Notes: generated by a model from the letters alone, not told the origin. DNA of 64,000 nucleotides from Verrucomicrobiota bacterium (GCA_023269675.1 JAHFSX010000010.1:1-64000); one strand, 5' to 3'. Numbered from the stretch's first letter, positions 33,392-43,800 are shown. Numbers and translations are program-made.

Positions 33392-33980
33392 AGATAACGC
33401 TCGTTTCCTCGGACATTGATATATCCCGAAAAGTGTTTTGTTTATAGCGACGCGATCATGGAGACACAACACCCTTCAAAGCCGGGAGAGAATGGCGCCT
33501 GCGGCGTTTTCATTTAGGTTTTTGCAACATACGAACGGACGGCCCGGCGGTCCGCGCCGGCCTTTGGAACCGACACGAGGAGCGCCATCCGTATTTTCAG
33601 GTAGGCCCCGACCGCGGGGCGGGCCTAATTCGGGACAAATGAAAAAGCCGCGAGAGTGGAGGGAACCGCAAAGATGACATCCTTTGCTCACATGTAATAT
33701 AGGCGTTTCTGCGGCCGTTCTCTATGGGGTGAAACCCTGATGCGGGGCCGAGGACGGAGGACGGAGAACCGGCGGCCTCCCACCGCCGGAAACCGCCGGG
33801 AACGCAGCCCTCGCCCCCTGAGCCATCAACCCGCCCCGACGGCTGCGTCCGCCAAAGGACAGCGGCAGGCACTGCGCCGCCTGCGTCGGCCTGCGCCCCG
33901 CGCGGGATAACGCGGCGGCGCTGGCGCTGCGGTGGGCACCACCCGCAGGATGCGGGTTTGCGAAAGGATAATGCGTCCCG
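33392..33980. other. Intergenic stretch with heptamer units
   Basis: No gene is supported. Positions 33752-33772 are three 7-base units (GGACGGA, GGACGGA, GAACCGG), of the same family as those at 21608-21649. The rest is GC-rich and unstructured to my reading. Confidence 0.5.
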
Positions 33981-34676
33981 TTAGCTGGCGGCAACCTGCT
34001 GAAGGCTTTTAATGTCCCGCAGCAGAGGCGCGCCGAACAGCCGGCTATACTCGCGGATGAACTGGGAGGGGCTCTCGTAGCCGACCTGGAATGCCGCTTT
34101 GGCCGCGTCAAGCTGCTCCGTGAACATGAGCTTTCGCGCCTCGTACAGCCGCAGCCACTTCTGATACTGCAGCGGGCTCATGGCCGTCAGGGCGCGAAAG
34201 TGGTGATGGAATGCGGATGTGCTCATGCGAGTGTATGCCGCAAGCTCATCGATGCGCAGCGTCTGGTCGAAGTTGGCCTTCAGCCACCCGATGGCCTTTG
34301 CGATCTGATGGCTCTTGCACCCGGCGGCCGCGCTCTGCCGCAAACGCTCCCCCTGGTCGCCCATGAGCAGTCGGTAAAGAATCTCGCGTTGGACGAGCGG
34401 CGCGAGCACCGGAATGTCTTCCGGCACGTCCAGCAGGTCGATCAGGCGCTTAAACGCGCCGAGCAAAGGCACCGTGACTTCGCCGGTCGCCATGCCCCGG
34501 TTTTCTTGTCGCACGCGCGGGGGCGACAGACTGCTGTCCACCATCAGCTGCGCGATTTCTCGCTGGTCGAGCTTGAGCATCAAACCCAAGTACGGTTTAG
34601 CCTGACTCGCCTCAAGGACCTCGGCGACGATCGGCAGGTCGACGGACGTCAGAAGAAAACGGTGGGCGTCGTACAC
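33981..34676 (-). CDS. AraC-family regulator, probably 5'-truncated
   Basis: Protein of 231 residues as drawn from a GTG at 34676. An AraC_N-like domain opens YDAHRFLLTSVDLPIVAEV. The C-terminal double HTH has IDELAAYTRMSTSAFHHHFRA and AFQVGYESPSQFIREYSRLFG. Relatives have about 70 more N-terminal residues. In frame upstream I can read QGAKRVLLGEDIY, which belongs to the domain, but then unrelated residues and a stop with no ATG. So the N-terminus is damaged and the gene may be inactive. The neighbourhood gives no target. Confidence 0.7.
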   Translation of the reverse strand: MYDAHRFLLTSVDLPIVAEVLEASQAKPYLGLMLKLDQREIAQLMVDSSLSPPRVRQENRGMATGEVTVPLLGAFKRLIDLLDVPEDIPVLAPLVQREILYRLLMGDQGERLRQSAAAGCKSHQIAKAIGWLKANFDQTLRIDELAAYTRMSTSAFHHHFRALTAMSPLQYQKWLRLYEARKLMFTEQLDAAKAAFQVGYESPSQFIREYSRLFGAPLLRDIKSLQQVAAS

Positions 34677-34756
34677 ATAGATGTCCTCCCCGAGCAGGAC
34701 GCGCTTGGCGCCTTGAGCGCTGTTCGGCGGAAGAGTTGGCAGGGCAAGCGGGTGTT

Positions 34757-35265
34757 CTAAAGCTGGAAGAGCGGAAGAACGGGCGGAACAGGAGTCGCCC
34801 GTGCGGGATTAGACGAGCACCTCCCCTGTCGTCTCGCGTTTGACAGAGCGGTGCAGACTGCGAGACTGTCAGACAGACGGGAGGCCCCTATCCGCTCTGG
34901 CGCGCCTGGCTCTTTTCCGGAAAGGCAGGCGCCCGCTCGCATTACTGAGAAATGTCGCAACGATTTGTCTTAAGTGCATACGAATCCGCGGCGTTTGCCG
35001 GTGAAAGTACCGAGTGCCGGTCATCGTGATTTCTCCGGTACCTACGCATCTGCGCGTAATACGCCAGCTCGACATGCATCACTTCAGCATCACTCTTGGC
35101 ACTCCAAATGCTGAACAGACCAACGACCTGTTTTTTAGCCGTCCGTAGGGGAAGCGGTCGGCGAAAGAGTCTCCTTGACCGACCGCAATTTAAACGGGCC
35201 ATAACGAGCCGGTTTTTTGTTTCTATGTATGAGTCATTGGGGGTCTGACTCAGAAAGCGCCACAC
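34757..35265. other. Intergenic stretch, one doubtful minus-strand frame
   Basis: A 110-codon minus-strand frame (34942-35274) reads MARLNCGRSRRLFRRPLPLR and later MHVELAYYAQMRRYRRN. I find no family or ribosome site and do not call it a gene. Nothing else is supported here. Confidence 0.4.
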
Positions 35266-35736
35266 ATGCATCAAGAAGCCAGTCAGTGCAGTCCCGACGA
35301 GGAACCTTTAACGGACCGCAAGACGGGATCGGGCACTCACAGAGTCCGGATACTCATTGTCGACGACAGTGTTTCGTTCCGAACCGCACTGGACCGGTTC
35401 CTTTCGTCAGAATCGAGCGTTGAACTTGTCGGCGTGGCGTGTGACGGTTTGGAGGCGCTGGACAAAGTTCAAGAGTTGAAACCGGACCTTGTCATCATGG
35501 ATTCCATAATGCCGGTCATGGGCGGTGTCGAGGCGACGCGCATGATCACAGCTCGGTTTCCCGGCATGCTCGTTATCGGGCTGTCATTCGTCGACACTCA
35601 CGCGGTGCGTGAAGCGATGCTCAACGCCGGGGCTGCGGATTTCTTCGGAAAAATCGAGGCTATTGATCAATTAATTCCGGCGATTCAAAGACATATTGCC
35701 GCCCGGAACCGGCGTGAAAGCAAAGGTTGCACGTAA
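35266..35736 (+). CDS. Receiver-domain response regulator
   Basis: Protein of 156 residues. After a 25-residue polar leader the receiver begins VRILIVDDSVSFRTALDRFL. It has the phospho-Asp in LVIMDSIMPVMGG and the Lys in DFFGKIEA, while the usual Thr/Ser position reads VIGLSF. There is no DNA-binding output domain; the last residues are basic (RHIAARNRRESKG). The receiver is like the NarL group that lost its HTH. From 35737 to 35990 I see no gene. Confidence 0.85.
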   Translation: MHQEASQCSPDEEPLTDRKTGSGTHRVRILIVDDSVSFRTALDRFLSSESSVELVGVACDGLEALDKVQELKPDLVIMDSIMPVMGGVEATRMITARFPGMLVIGLSFVDTHAVREAMLNAGAADFFGKIEAIDQLIPAIQRHIAARNRRESKGCT

Positions 35737-35990
35737 CGGCGTTCCGGCGCTTATTTCCGCATGAGCTGAATCAGGTATTGAGAATATCGGCGCCCGGCTT
35801 TCCCGCGTGTTTGCTCATGGCGTGAATCGTGACGCACACCTCGTCGCTCGCATGCGACCGCCGCGAGATGTCCTTCTCCGCTTTTTATTTATATGTGGGG
35901 AGCCGGTCGGCTTAAATCAGCCGCAGGCGTTCCGCGCGTCAGCGCGGTGCGGGAAGCCGCGGTTGCCCCCCAGCCTTTTCGGCAGCCCTT

Positions 35991-36362
35991 TTAGTCAGCC
36001 CGCTGCCAGACATAATCAGGATTCATCAGGCTCTCGAATCCTATTTTTTCATCTAAAGCCCATGGGAACGTGACGACATCGACAAGGCCGGCGCCAATTC
36101 TCACGACCGACATGCAGACGCCGTTGATGAGCCCCACGGGAACGCCCGCACCGCCATCTTCCATTGTACAAACGATGGGTTGCCGGATAAGTTCTCCAAC
36201 GCCGGTGACGGTGTTCACAATCCCGCGCCAGAGTTTCACGCTTGCGAATTTAACAGAGGCTTCCGGTTCTCCCGACAGGCGTTCCCCAGCAAAGGAAGCC
36301 TGAGCGAGTAGAATGTTCAGTATACATGCTCCTACGACCATCGTTCTGCGAGAGTGGTTCAT
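35991..36362 (-). CDS. Exosortase system-associated protein, TIGR04073 family
   Basis: Protein of 123 residues with a signal peptide (MNHSRRTMVVGACILNILLAQASFA). The mature part has KLWRGIVNTVTGVGELIRQP, VGLINGVCMSVVRIGAGLVD and a VTFPWALDE segment near the end. It matches the TIGR04073 family, small exported proteins that co-occur with PEP-CTERM/exosortase systems in PVC bacteria. The molecular role is unknown. It is monocistronic, with no exosortase in the window. Its presence supports the taxonomic guess. Confidence 0.8.
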   Translation of the reverse strand: MNHSRRTMVVGACILNILLAQASFAGERLSGEPEASVKFASVKLWRGIVNTVTGVGELIRQPIVCTMEDGGAGVPVGLINGVCMSVVRIGAGLVDVVTFPWALDEKIGFESLMNPDYVWQRAD

Positions 36363-36581
36363 GCCTAACTCCTGTTAAATTGATACGCAATCACTTTTCG
36401 GTCGGCACCGGACCGCATCGGCCGGAACAATGCCTGAACCAACAGGCATCAACTCAAGTAAAAATAACATGCCAGATGCTGAGCGAGATGTCAAGCACAC
36501 CAAAAATGCGGGTCTGAGCGGGAAAATCTGCCGTCTTACGACGTGACACCGAGGGCGTCAGGCGTCTTTGCCCGTGCGCGT

Positions 36582-39392
36582 TCAGGTCAAAACCCTCGCC
36601 ACGATTTCCCGCAGTTCACTTGAAGTGTAGGGTTTTGCGGCGACGCCTTTGAACCCGTATTCGGCGTGGTTGGCCATCACCGGATCGGCGGCGTATCCGC
36701 TGGAAACGATGGCCTTGACGTGGGGGTCGATCGCCAGAAAGTTTTTGATCGCCTCCTTTCCCCCGATTCCGCCGGGGATGGTCAGGTCCATGATGACCGC
36801 GTCAAACGGTTCGGCGGTTTCCATCGCCCGCTTATACAGCTCAAGGGCCTCCCGGCCACCGGGGGCGGAGACAACCGAGAACCCGCAGGGGGTGAGCATG
36901 CGGGCGGCGATGATGCTGATCGCCTCATCGTCATCCATCACAAGGATTTTGGCGGTGCGGGTCGGAAGCCGGCATTCCGCGGCGGACGGCTGGGTGTCTG
37001 CCTGTTGCGGGCGTCCGGAAGCGGGCAGGTAAAGCGTAAAGGCCGTGCCTTTGCCAAGCTCCGATTCAACCCCGATATGGCCGCCGTGCTTGCCTATGAT
37101 GGAATAGGACGTCGCCAGACCCAGTCCGGTGCCGGTCTGCTTGGTGGTAAAATAGGGGTCGAAGATCCGGTCGAGGTGCTTCGGATCGATACCGGTCCCC
37201 TCGTCCCGCACGATGACCTTGACGTAGTTCCCCTGGGGAAGACCGGCGACGGACGCCTCCGGAAGGGCCGCGTTCTCTAAGGTGACGTACAGGTGCCCGC
37301 CCTCGGGCATCGCCTGACGGGCATTGACGGTGAGGTTGGAGATGACCTGCTGGATCTGCCCCTTGTCCGCTTCGGCCGTCCACAGGTCATCGGCCGGCCG
37401 ATAATCGAGACTCACGTTGCTGCCGGAAAGGTCGAAGCGCGCGACTTCCTCGGCAAGCGCGCCCAGACTGACATCTTCCTTGACCGGATCGCCGCCCTTG
37501 GCGAAGGTCAGCAACTGCTTGGTCAGGCGGACCGCGCGGCTCATGGATTTTTCAGCCTCATCCAGGAACGCGCGACAGGGACGGCCTTTAGCGAGTTCTT
37601 CTTTGGCCAGGGCGATGTTCCCGAACAGGCCCGTCAGGATATTGTTGAAATCATGCGCGATCCCGCCGGCCAGCGTGCCGACGCTCTGGAGCTTCCGCAT
37701 GTTCTGCAATTCGGCCTCGGCCCGCTTGCGCCCGGTAATGTCCAGAACGGAGATGATGCCCGAGGGCCTGCCCCTCAGCGTCGTCGAGGCGCCCGACACA
37801 TCGACCCACTTCTCGGCGCCGTCCTTGGCGATGATTTTGAATTCAAAGCGGTTCGCCGTGCTGTCTCCGCGCAGGCGCTTCCGACCGTTTTCCCGGATGA
37901 GCGACTGGTAATCGGGATGGACGAACCCCCAGAAAGGCATGCCCTGAAGCTCATTTTCGGAGTACCCGCACATGGCCACGGCGGCTCGGTTCGCGTAGAC
38001 CCAACGCTCGCCCTGGTAAACCATCACCGCCGTGGGCGTCGAGTCGGCCAGCACGCGGAATTTCTCCTCGCTCTCGCGCAAAGCCTCCTCGACCCGCTTG
38101 TGCTCGGTGATGTCGCGGCAAATCGACTGATAGGTGCCGTCGGGCATCATCTTGGCCCTCATGTCCAGCACAACCGCCGAACCGTCCGTGCGGATCAGAG
38201 TGCGTTCGGAAACAACGGGCCGGCCCCGCTGCAGCATATCGAAACGGAAAGGCTGCCTCCGCATACTCTCCCGCGTGAACGGCATATCGCGAATGTCCTT
38301 GCCGATCAATTCCTCACGCTTCATGCCGGACAGATCGCACATGCACTGGTTGGCCTCGATGATCAAGCCCTCGTGAGAACCCACGAGAATTCCGTCCACA
38401 GCGAGTTCGACCAGTCCGCGGTATCGGTTTTCACTGTCGCGCAGGGTGCGTTCCGCACGTTTGCGCTCCGTGATGTCCTGCAGAAAAGCCACGATCCTCC
38501 CGCCATCCGTGGACTGGTACTGTGCGCTGATTTCAACATCATACAGGCTTCCGTCTTTGCGGCGGTGGCGGGACTCGAACCGGTCCTCGCCCTGCGCCAT
38601 GATGCTCCGGATGTGAGCGGAGATGTCTGCTGCCGCTTCGTTGGCTTCCAGATCGGCAATGCTCATGGACAGCAGTTCCTGCATGCTGTAGCCGCTTATC
38701 CGGCAGAAAGCCGCATTGACTTCAAGCAGACGCCCCTGCATGTCCGACAGCCAGCAGGCGTCCATGGCCGCCTGGAGGATGGCCCGGTGCCTCGCCTCGC
38801 TTTCGCGCAGCGTTTCGACAAACCGGGCCCGCGCGGCTTGGTCCGAGAGGATCTTACCTATCAGAACGGTCGCCAGCGGATAAACCAGCATCACCGGCCA
38901 GCCGATGCGTTTCAGCACGGGGAGGATCATGTCGGGAGGCAGGAGGACTGCCATCGCCAGCATGGACAGATGCACCGACAGTCCGAACAGCAGGAGCGTG
39001 GAGGAATAAAACTCCGCCGCCTGGCCTCGCCGGCGCAGATGGAGGCCCACCCCGAGCGCCGCCGAAACCAGGATCACCGCCACGCCCATTACCTCGCCGG
39101 GCCCACCCTGAACCACGCGCAGAGGAATCGTCATCAGGCAGGCCATCGCCGCGCTCCACGGGCCGAAGAACAGCCCGCCCAAACTGATCATCACCGACCG
39201 GCCGTCGAAGATCAGGCCGGGCCCTAAGACGAACGGGCGCAGCATGCCGATGGCAGCCGCGCTCCCGAACACCACACCCTGCAGCAGGACCCCCGGCCGA
39301 GTGTTCCGCTTCCAGCGCAAGTCCACGAAACCGCTGACCACGCTGAGCGCGATCAGCAGGGAGAGATTGTAGATCAGGTCGATCCAGATCAT
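36582..39392 (-). CDS. Large hybrid sensor histidine kinase (5TM-PAS3-HK-REC)
   Basis: Protein of 936 residues. The N-terminal about 185 residues form a 5TM LytS/YhcK-type membrane sensor. Three PAS domains follow, each ending in a PAC motif (QDITERKRAE, CRDITEHKRV, LDITGRKRAE). The HisKA domain has the phospho-His in LAGGIAHDFNNIL near residue 570, and the ATPase domain has N and G boxes (NLTVNARQAMPEG, DEGTGIDP, GTGLGLATSYS). A C-terminal receiver has Asp in VIMDLTIPGG and Lys in AAKPYTS. It is an orphan kinase whose partners may be the two receivers at 32987 and 35266. The stretch 36363-36581 is empty. Confidence 0.92.
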   Translation of the reverse strand: MIWIDLIYNLSLLIALSVVSGFVDLRWKRNTRPGVLLQGVVFGSAAAIGMLRPFVLGPGLIFDGRSVMISLGGLFFGPWSAAMACLMTIPLRVVQGGPGEVMGVAVILVSAALGVGLHLRRRGQAAEFYSSTLLLFGLSVHLSMLAMAVLLPPDMILPVLKRIGWPVMLVYPLATVLIGKILSDQAARARFVETLRESEARHRAILQAAMDACWLSDMQGRLLEVNAAFCRISGYSMQELLSMSIADLEANEAAADISAHIRSIMAQGEDRFESRHRRKDGSLYDVEISAQYQSTDGGRIVAFLQDITERKRAERTLRDSENRYRGLVELAVDGILVGSHEGLIIEANQCMCDLSGMKREELIGKDIRDMPFTRESMRRQPFRFDMLQRGRPVVSERTLIRTDGSAVVLDMRAKMMPDGTYQSICRDITEHKRVEEALRESEEKFRVLADSTPTAVMVYQGERWVYANRAAVAMCGYSENELQGMPFWGFVHPDYQSLIRENGRKRLRGDSTANRFEFKIIAKDGAEKWVDVSGASTTLRGRPSGIISVLDITGRKRAEAELQNMRKLQSVGTLAGGIAHDFNNILTGLFGNIALAKEELAKGRPCRAFLDEAEKSMSRAVRLTKQLLTFAKGGDPVKEDVSLGALAEEVARFDLSGSNVSLDYRPADDLWTAEADKGQIQQVISNLTVNARQAMPEGGHLYVTLENAALPEASVAGLPQGNYVKVIVRDEGTGIDPKHLDRIFDPYFTTKQTGTGLGLATSYSIIGKHGGHIGVESELGKGTAFTLYLPASGRPQQADTQPSAAECRLPTRTAKILVMDDDEAISIIAARMLTPCGFSVVSAPGGREALELYKRAMETAEPFDAVIMDLTIPGGIGGKEAIKNFLAIDPHVKAIVSSGYAADPVMANHAEYGFKGVAAKPYTSSELREIVARVLT

Positions 39393-39565
39393 GGCCGTTC
39401 CTAAAGGTTATACAAACAACATATGCACATTAACACACATGATCATCTTCATTCAAGCCGAACCCCGTGTGTATTTTCATGCCTGCATGGGCATGCGGCG
39501 GCCAGGCAATGGGGTTTGCGTCATAAGGGGCGAGACGCTCCTGGAGGTCGGCAGGCCAATCGCGG

Positions 39566-39580
39566 TAGGGTTAAACCCCA
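39566..39580. promoter_or_regulatory. TAGGG-N5-CCCCA palindrome (site 3)
   Basis: TAGGG TTAAA CCCCA, preceded by GCGG, followed by the block shared with 31016-31066. It lies upstream of the second CsbD island. Confidence 0.5.
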
Positions 39581-39741
39581 TGGTTCAATATCAGCCCTTC
39601 CGGTAACCTTCTTTTGCGTGAAGACCACGGCCCAGAATTGAAGAGAACAGGCGCATCGTGACTGTCGTTTTGGTTCTGCTTATCCTGCATCTGCCGGGAC
39701 GGCTGTAAAAATTGAGGCGCGGAAGGTCAACAAGGAAACCA

Positions 39742-39951
39742 ATGAACGAGCTAAAGAAAGACCACCCTCGACTGGAGGATCCGAATCATGTTCATCATCC
39801 CTATTGGAGACATGCCCACCGCGACTGGCGTGTCTGGGTCGGAGTGACTTTGATGCTGGCGGTCATGCTGCTCTACGTGATGCGGGGCGCCTGGGGATGG
39901 CCCGTGCGTGTCCAGGGACAGCAAACGGTATCAGGCCCCGCCGTGAATTAG
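39742..39951 (+). CDS. Small single-pass membrane protein
   Basis: Protein of 69 residues. The N-terminus is charged and His-rich (DHPRLEDPNHVHHPYWRHAH), followed by one membrane helix (VWVGVTLMLAVMLLYVM) and a short tail. A ribosome site, AAGGAAACC, precedes the ATG at 39742. I know no function. It belongs to the second CsbD island, after the TAGGG palindrome. A 17-codon hydrophobic frame at about 39657-39708 upstream may be another decayed tiny membrane gene. Confidence 0.6.
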   Translation: MNELKKDHPRLEDPNHVHHPYWRHAHRDWRVWVGVTLMLAVMLLYVMRGAWGWPVRVQGQQTVSGPAVN

Positions 39952-39963
39952 AAGAGGACGCGC

Positions 39964-40137
39964 ATGAACACGAACAATTCACTCGCGGCGTTCTGGCGTT
40001 CGTACTCGTCGGCGGGACGCGCGGACAAACTCTTGGGCGGAAAAGCTGCGGCGCTTTCCCCTGACCCTGTGACCGATGCGGGCCCTGCCTTTGATCTTCT
40101 TGACCACGCCCTGTTGGCAGCCGTGGACCGCCATTAA
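39964..40137 (+). CDS. Hypothetical 57-residue protein
   Basis: A short frame starting MNTNNSLAAFWRSYSSAGRA, then LLGGKAAALSPDPVTDAG and a helical LLDHALLAAVDRH end. It has a weak ribosome site (AGAGGACG) and begins 12 bases after the preceding small membrane gene, suggesting an operon. I recognise no family. Confidence 0.4.
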   Translation: MNTNNSLAAFWRSYSSAGRADKLLGGKAAALSPDPVTDAGPAFDLLDHALLAAVDRH

Positions 40138-40146
40138 ACAGTATGG

Positions 40147-40269
40147 TTGCCGCCAACCCCCTATTCGCAACTGGCCCACGCCATTCAGGGGCGGGATACC
40201 TGGACATGCGGCGGTCCGGCCGTCGTTCGTCTCATCATCGTTTTCTTAGTGCTTGCGCTTCGCCGTTAG
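40147..40269 (+). pseudogene. Degraded paralogue of the tiny DUF3309-like membrane protein
   Basis: The frame ends RLIIVFLVLALRR-stop, closely matching the end of the 38-residue protein at 31210-31326, and the DNA around CGCTTCGCCGTTAG is almost identical. There is no ATG in frame, only a TTG, and the N-terminus does not match. It is probably the ruined copy in the duplicated island. Confidence 0.5.
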
Positions 40270-40327
40270 CCTCTGCGGCTTATGGCGTTTCAAGAAAAAC
40301 AGAAACAAACAAAAAGGACTCATTCAC

Positions 40328-40546
40328 ATGACCAAGCTGGAAATCAAAGGCGACTGGAACATCGCGAAGGGCACGCTGAAGCAGAAGTGGGCCAAGCTTA
40401 CAGATGACGATCTCCGATACGTTGAAGGCAAGCAGGAAGAACTGTTTGGCCACATCCAGAAGCGCACCGGCGAAACCCGTGAAGCGGTCGGAAAAGCGAT
40501 CAAAGAGGCCTGCTCCGGTTGCGGATGCGGGTGCGGCTGCAAATAG
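40328..40546 (+). CDS. CsbD-like stress protein with Cys-rich tail (copy 2)
   Basis: Protein of 72 residues, the same length as the protein at 31397-31615 and differing at only about a dozen positions. It keeps GDWNIAKG, WAKLTDDDL, EELFG and IQKRTGETREAV, and ends CSGCGCGCGCK, again five Cys. It lies at the end of the second island, whose upstream block and small membrane gene remnant are also shared with the first. The stretch 40547-40870 holds no gene I can support. Confidence 0.85.
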   Translation: MTKLEIKGDWNIAKGTLKQKWAKLTDDDLRYVEGKQEELFGHIQKRTGETREAVGKAIKEACSGCGCGCGCK

Positions 40547-40870
40547 ACAGCCCCACGCAGGGATCTCGGCTTCCGGTTGCATCGCTTTGCGCCACGCCTG
40601 TCCGATTGTTTCCCGGTTTATCGCGTGAGGCCTTCCCGGCTTCGCGGTCCGCCACGCCGTCGGGCATTCCTTTGGCGCCCCTCCGACTGCGATGGTGCCG
40701 GGGTTGGCGCGTTGCGCCTTAGCGGCCCTTGCCTTAAAAGCACGCTTTGAGGTGCCTCGGTAAACGGACAGGCAGCGGGGCTGAGGGGTTGACCGTACGG
40801 GACGCCGGTTTCAAGGGGTTTGGTGAATGTGAATGCCTCACAGTCGGCGGCAACCCGTTGCGACTGCGCA

Positions 40871-43800
40871 CTACTGCAACCTGATCCGGTAAAAACGCGA
40901 TCCTGAGATCAGGTTGGTGTCGGTTGCGGACATGGTCCCGTTCGATCCCGGCATGCCCACGTAATCCAGCAGGTTCGACCACGGCACGAGCGGCTGGAGA
41001 GAGGGGGTCGCGAGCACTGTGTAGGACCACGTGTCCGTTCCCGGCCATTCCACCAGAGCGTGGCCGTTCCGGATGCTAATCGCCGTGACGACGAGTGCGG
41101 GCAACTCACCGACTGTCTGCGTGAGAGCGGATGCCACGCTTCCGTTCAAGTTCGTATCGCCATAATACACGGCCGTGACAGCATGAACACCCACCGGCAG
41201 GTCAGATACGGCGGCGCTGACAGCCGTCCCGCCTGTAACGCCCACGACACCGCCGATAGCCGCGCCGTCAATTTTGAATTGCACATAACCCGTGGCAGCG
41301 GGCCCCGTGCCTGCGACGTTCGCCGTAAAGATCACCGGTTCGCCGACTGCGGAAGGATTAGGGAAGGAACCCAACACCGTTTGACTGGGGGCCTTAGAGT
41401 TCAGGAACGGATGGATCACAAGCGCGCCCATGGCCCAGTTGCCGACATTCCCGGTCGCCGTCCATGACATGCTCACGCTGCCAGCCCCCTCCTTCATGCT
41501 GCCGCCACCCGACGCGTATCCTCCCAGAGGAACCGGTTCTGAATTCAGGCTCCAACATTGCGTCCGCCCGATGCCGGTCGCTGTCAGGCTGGTGCATTGC
41601 AGGGCGACCGTATCCACGATCATCTCTCCCGGAGCCGACGGGATCCCGGCGAGCGCCGGGTTGTCCGAAGCGCCAGCGCCAGAGGAGAAAGCGCCGCACG
41701 GGATGATCTGGTCCACATTTCTGAAAGTCACTGCGCCCATCACCCACCCTTCGCCGGGGGCCACATCGAAGCTCGCCGAAATTTCCGCCGTGCCGACCGG
41801 CGGATCCGGCAGGAACCAGATGGAAACCACTTTGTCATCGTTGGTTCTGGACCCCGCCAACGCCAAAGCCAAGTTGCCGTACAGCACATTCGTAACCATT
41901 CCCCACGACGCGGCCGTGTTGTTGATCGAGATGCCAACCACCAGCAAATGGTTGGTGCTGCGGTCAGAAACCGTATGTAGAACGGTTCCTGACACCACAT
42001 TCGTGAACCACGCGTCGGACTCCGAATCCATGCCGACCGTTCCGTCGATACCGTAAAGCGCCGTGTCGGCTCCCGGCGCCACCGGAATGCCGCTAGCCGT
42101 AGTGGGCACGGCCAACACGTTGTTGGTCGCCTCCAGCGTGGCCTGGGCGGCCAACGGCCCACGGAATGCAAGTGCGGTGGGACGAGAGGTGCCCCCTCTG
42201 GCAGTGAACGTCAGGAACAGGCTTGTGCTGGCGCCCGGCTCCAACGGACCCACATTGGCCCAGTGGACAACACCATCAACAGGGTTGACCTCTGCCGGTG
42301 GCACGGCGTTCTGGTAGGTCAGGGTCATTGTATCGTAGTCATCCGTCACCGGCACCGTGTCCAACACCATGTCGCCTGTGTTCTTCACCTCGATCCAGAA
42401 CACGATCGACTCGCCGATCTGCGCCGCTCGGCCGTACGGCGGGCTCACCAGCAGTTTCACGATTTCCACGCCCGGATCTGCCGTCGTGTGCAAGACATCG
42501 TTTGTCGCCGGCGATACCGGCACGCCGTCGGTCGTCGAGGGGGCGGTCACCACCACGTTGCTGGCCGTGCCGCTGACCGCCGTGCTGAAACGCGTCGTAA
42601 TGGTCACGCTCTCTCCCGGAGCCAGCGGCCCCACGTTGGACCAATTGATGACGCCGTCATCGACGTAAGGGTCGCCGTCGTTATCGGAAGGGGGCTCGGC
42701 ATAGAGATAGGTCAACATGTCCCAGCAGTAGATGTCCTCCACCGGCACCGTGTCCAGTGGGTAGTCGCCGGTGTTACTCACCGTGATCGTGAAAACGTTG
42801 GTCTCTTCATATGCCGCCGGACGGTGCAGCGGGAAGACCAGTGCCTTGATGACGCTCACGCGCGGATTCACATTCGTGTGCGCCGCCTCGCTGGCGGAGA
42901 ATAACGTGTCTGCACGGTTCGTGCCCACGCCGCTGGCTAGAACGTCGAACCGCGTCGTCACCGTCGCACTTTCACCCGCGGCCAACGTACCCACATTGGC
43001 CCAGGTGAGCATACCCCCCGCCTGGCCCGACACGGGCGGCTGCGACGAAGCGAAGCCCAGCAAGTTCGTGTTGAACGTGTCGGTCAGCGGTACGGTGAAG
43101 ACCGGCATGGCGCCTGAATTTGTGACCGTGATCGCAAACTCAAATTGTTCCCCTACGGCCGCCGGACGGCCCGCCGGGTTGGCCACGCGCTTGGATACAA
43201 AGACCACCACGTCCTCCGCAGTGTGCGGCGCGCCGTTGGTCGAAGGCGGCACCGGCACACCGCTGGTCGTTATCGGGGCCGTCACCACCGTGTTTGTGCC
43301 CGCACCGCTGTGCACGGCCCTGAACCGCCCCGTGACGGTCACGCTGCCGCCCGGCGCCAGCGGGCCCAGATTGGGCCAGTCGAGCGTGCCGTCATCGGCG
43401 TTGTCGTCCGGCGGCGGCTCGGCGCCCATAAAGACCAGCAGGCTTGTGTCATACGTGTCCGTGACGGGCACCGTATCGAGCGGATAATCTCCGGTATTGC
43501 TCACCGTGACCGTAAAGATGTTGGTCTCGCCCACCAGTGCAGGACGCCCTGTCGGGAAAGACAGCGTTTTATTGATGCTCACGCGCGGGTTCACGTTGGT
43601 GTGCGTTACCGAATTGGTGAAGGCCAGGGTGACCGCGAAGTTCGTGCCCACGCCGCTGGCCAGCGCGTTGAACCGCGCCGTCACGGTCGCGCTGCCGCCC
43701 ACGGGCAACGGGCCGACGTTGGCCCAGGTGAGCGCGCCCCCCGTCAGGTCCGTCGGCGGCGGCGCGGCCGACGCGAAAGCCAGCAGGTTCGAGTCAAACA

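Noticed and set aside
34942..35274. 110-codon minus-strand frame as a gene
   Set aside because: It has no family resemblance and no ribosome site, and it overlaps the start of the receiver gene on the other strand.
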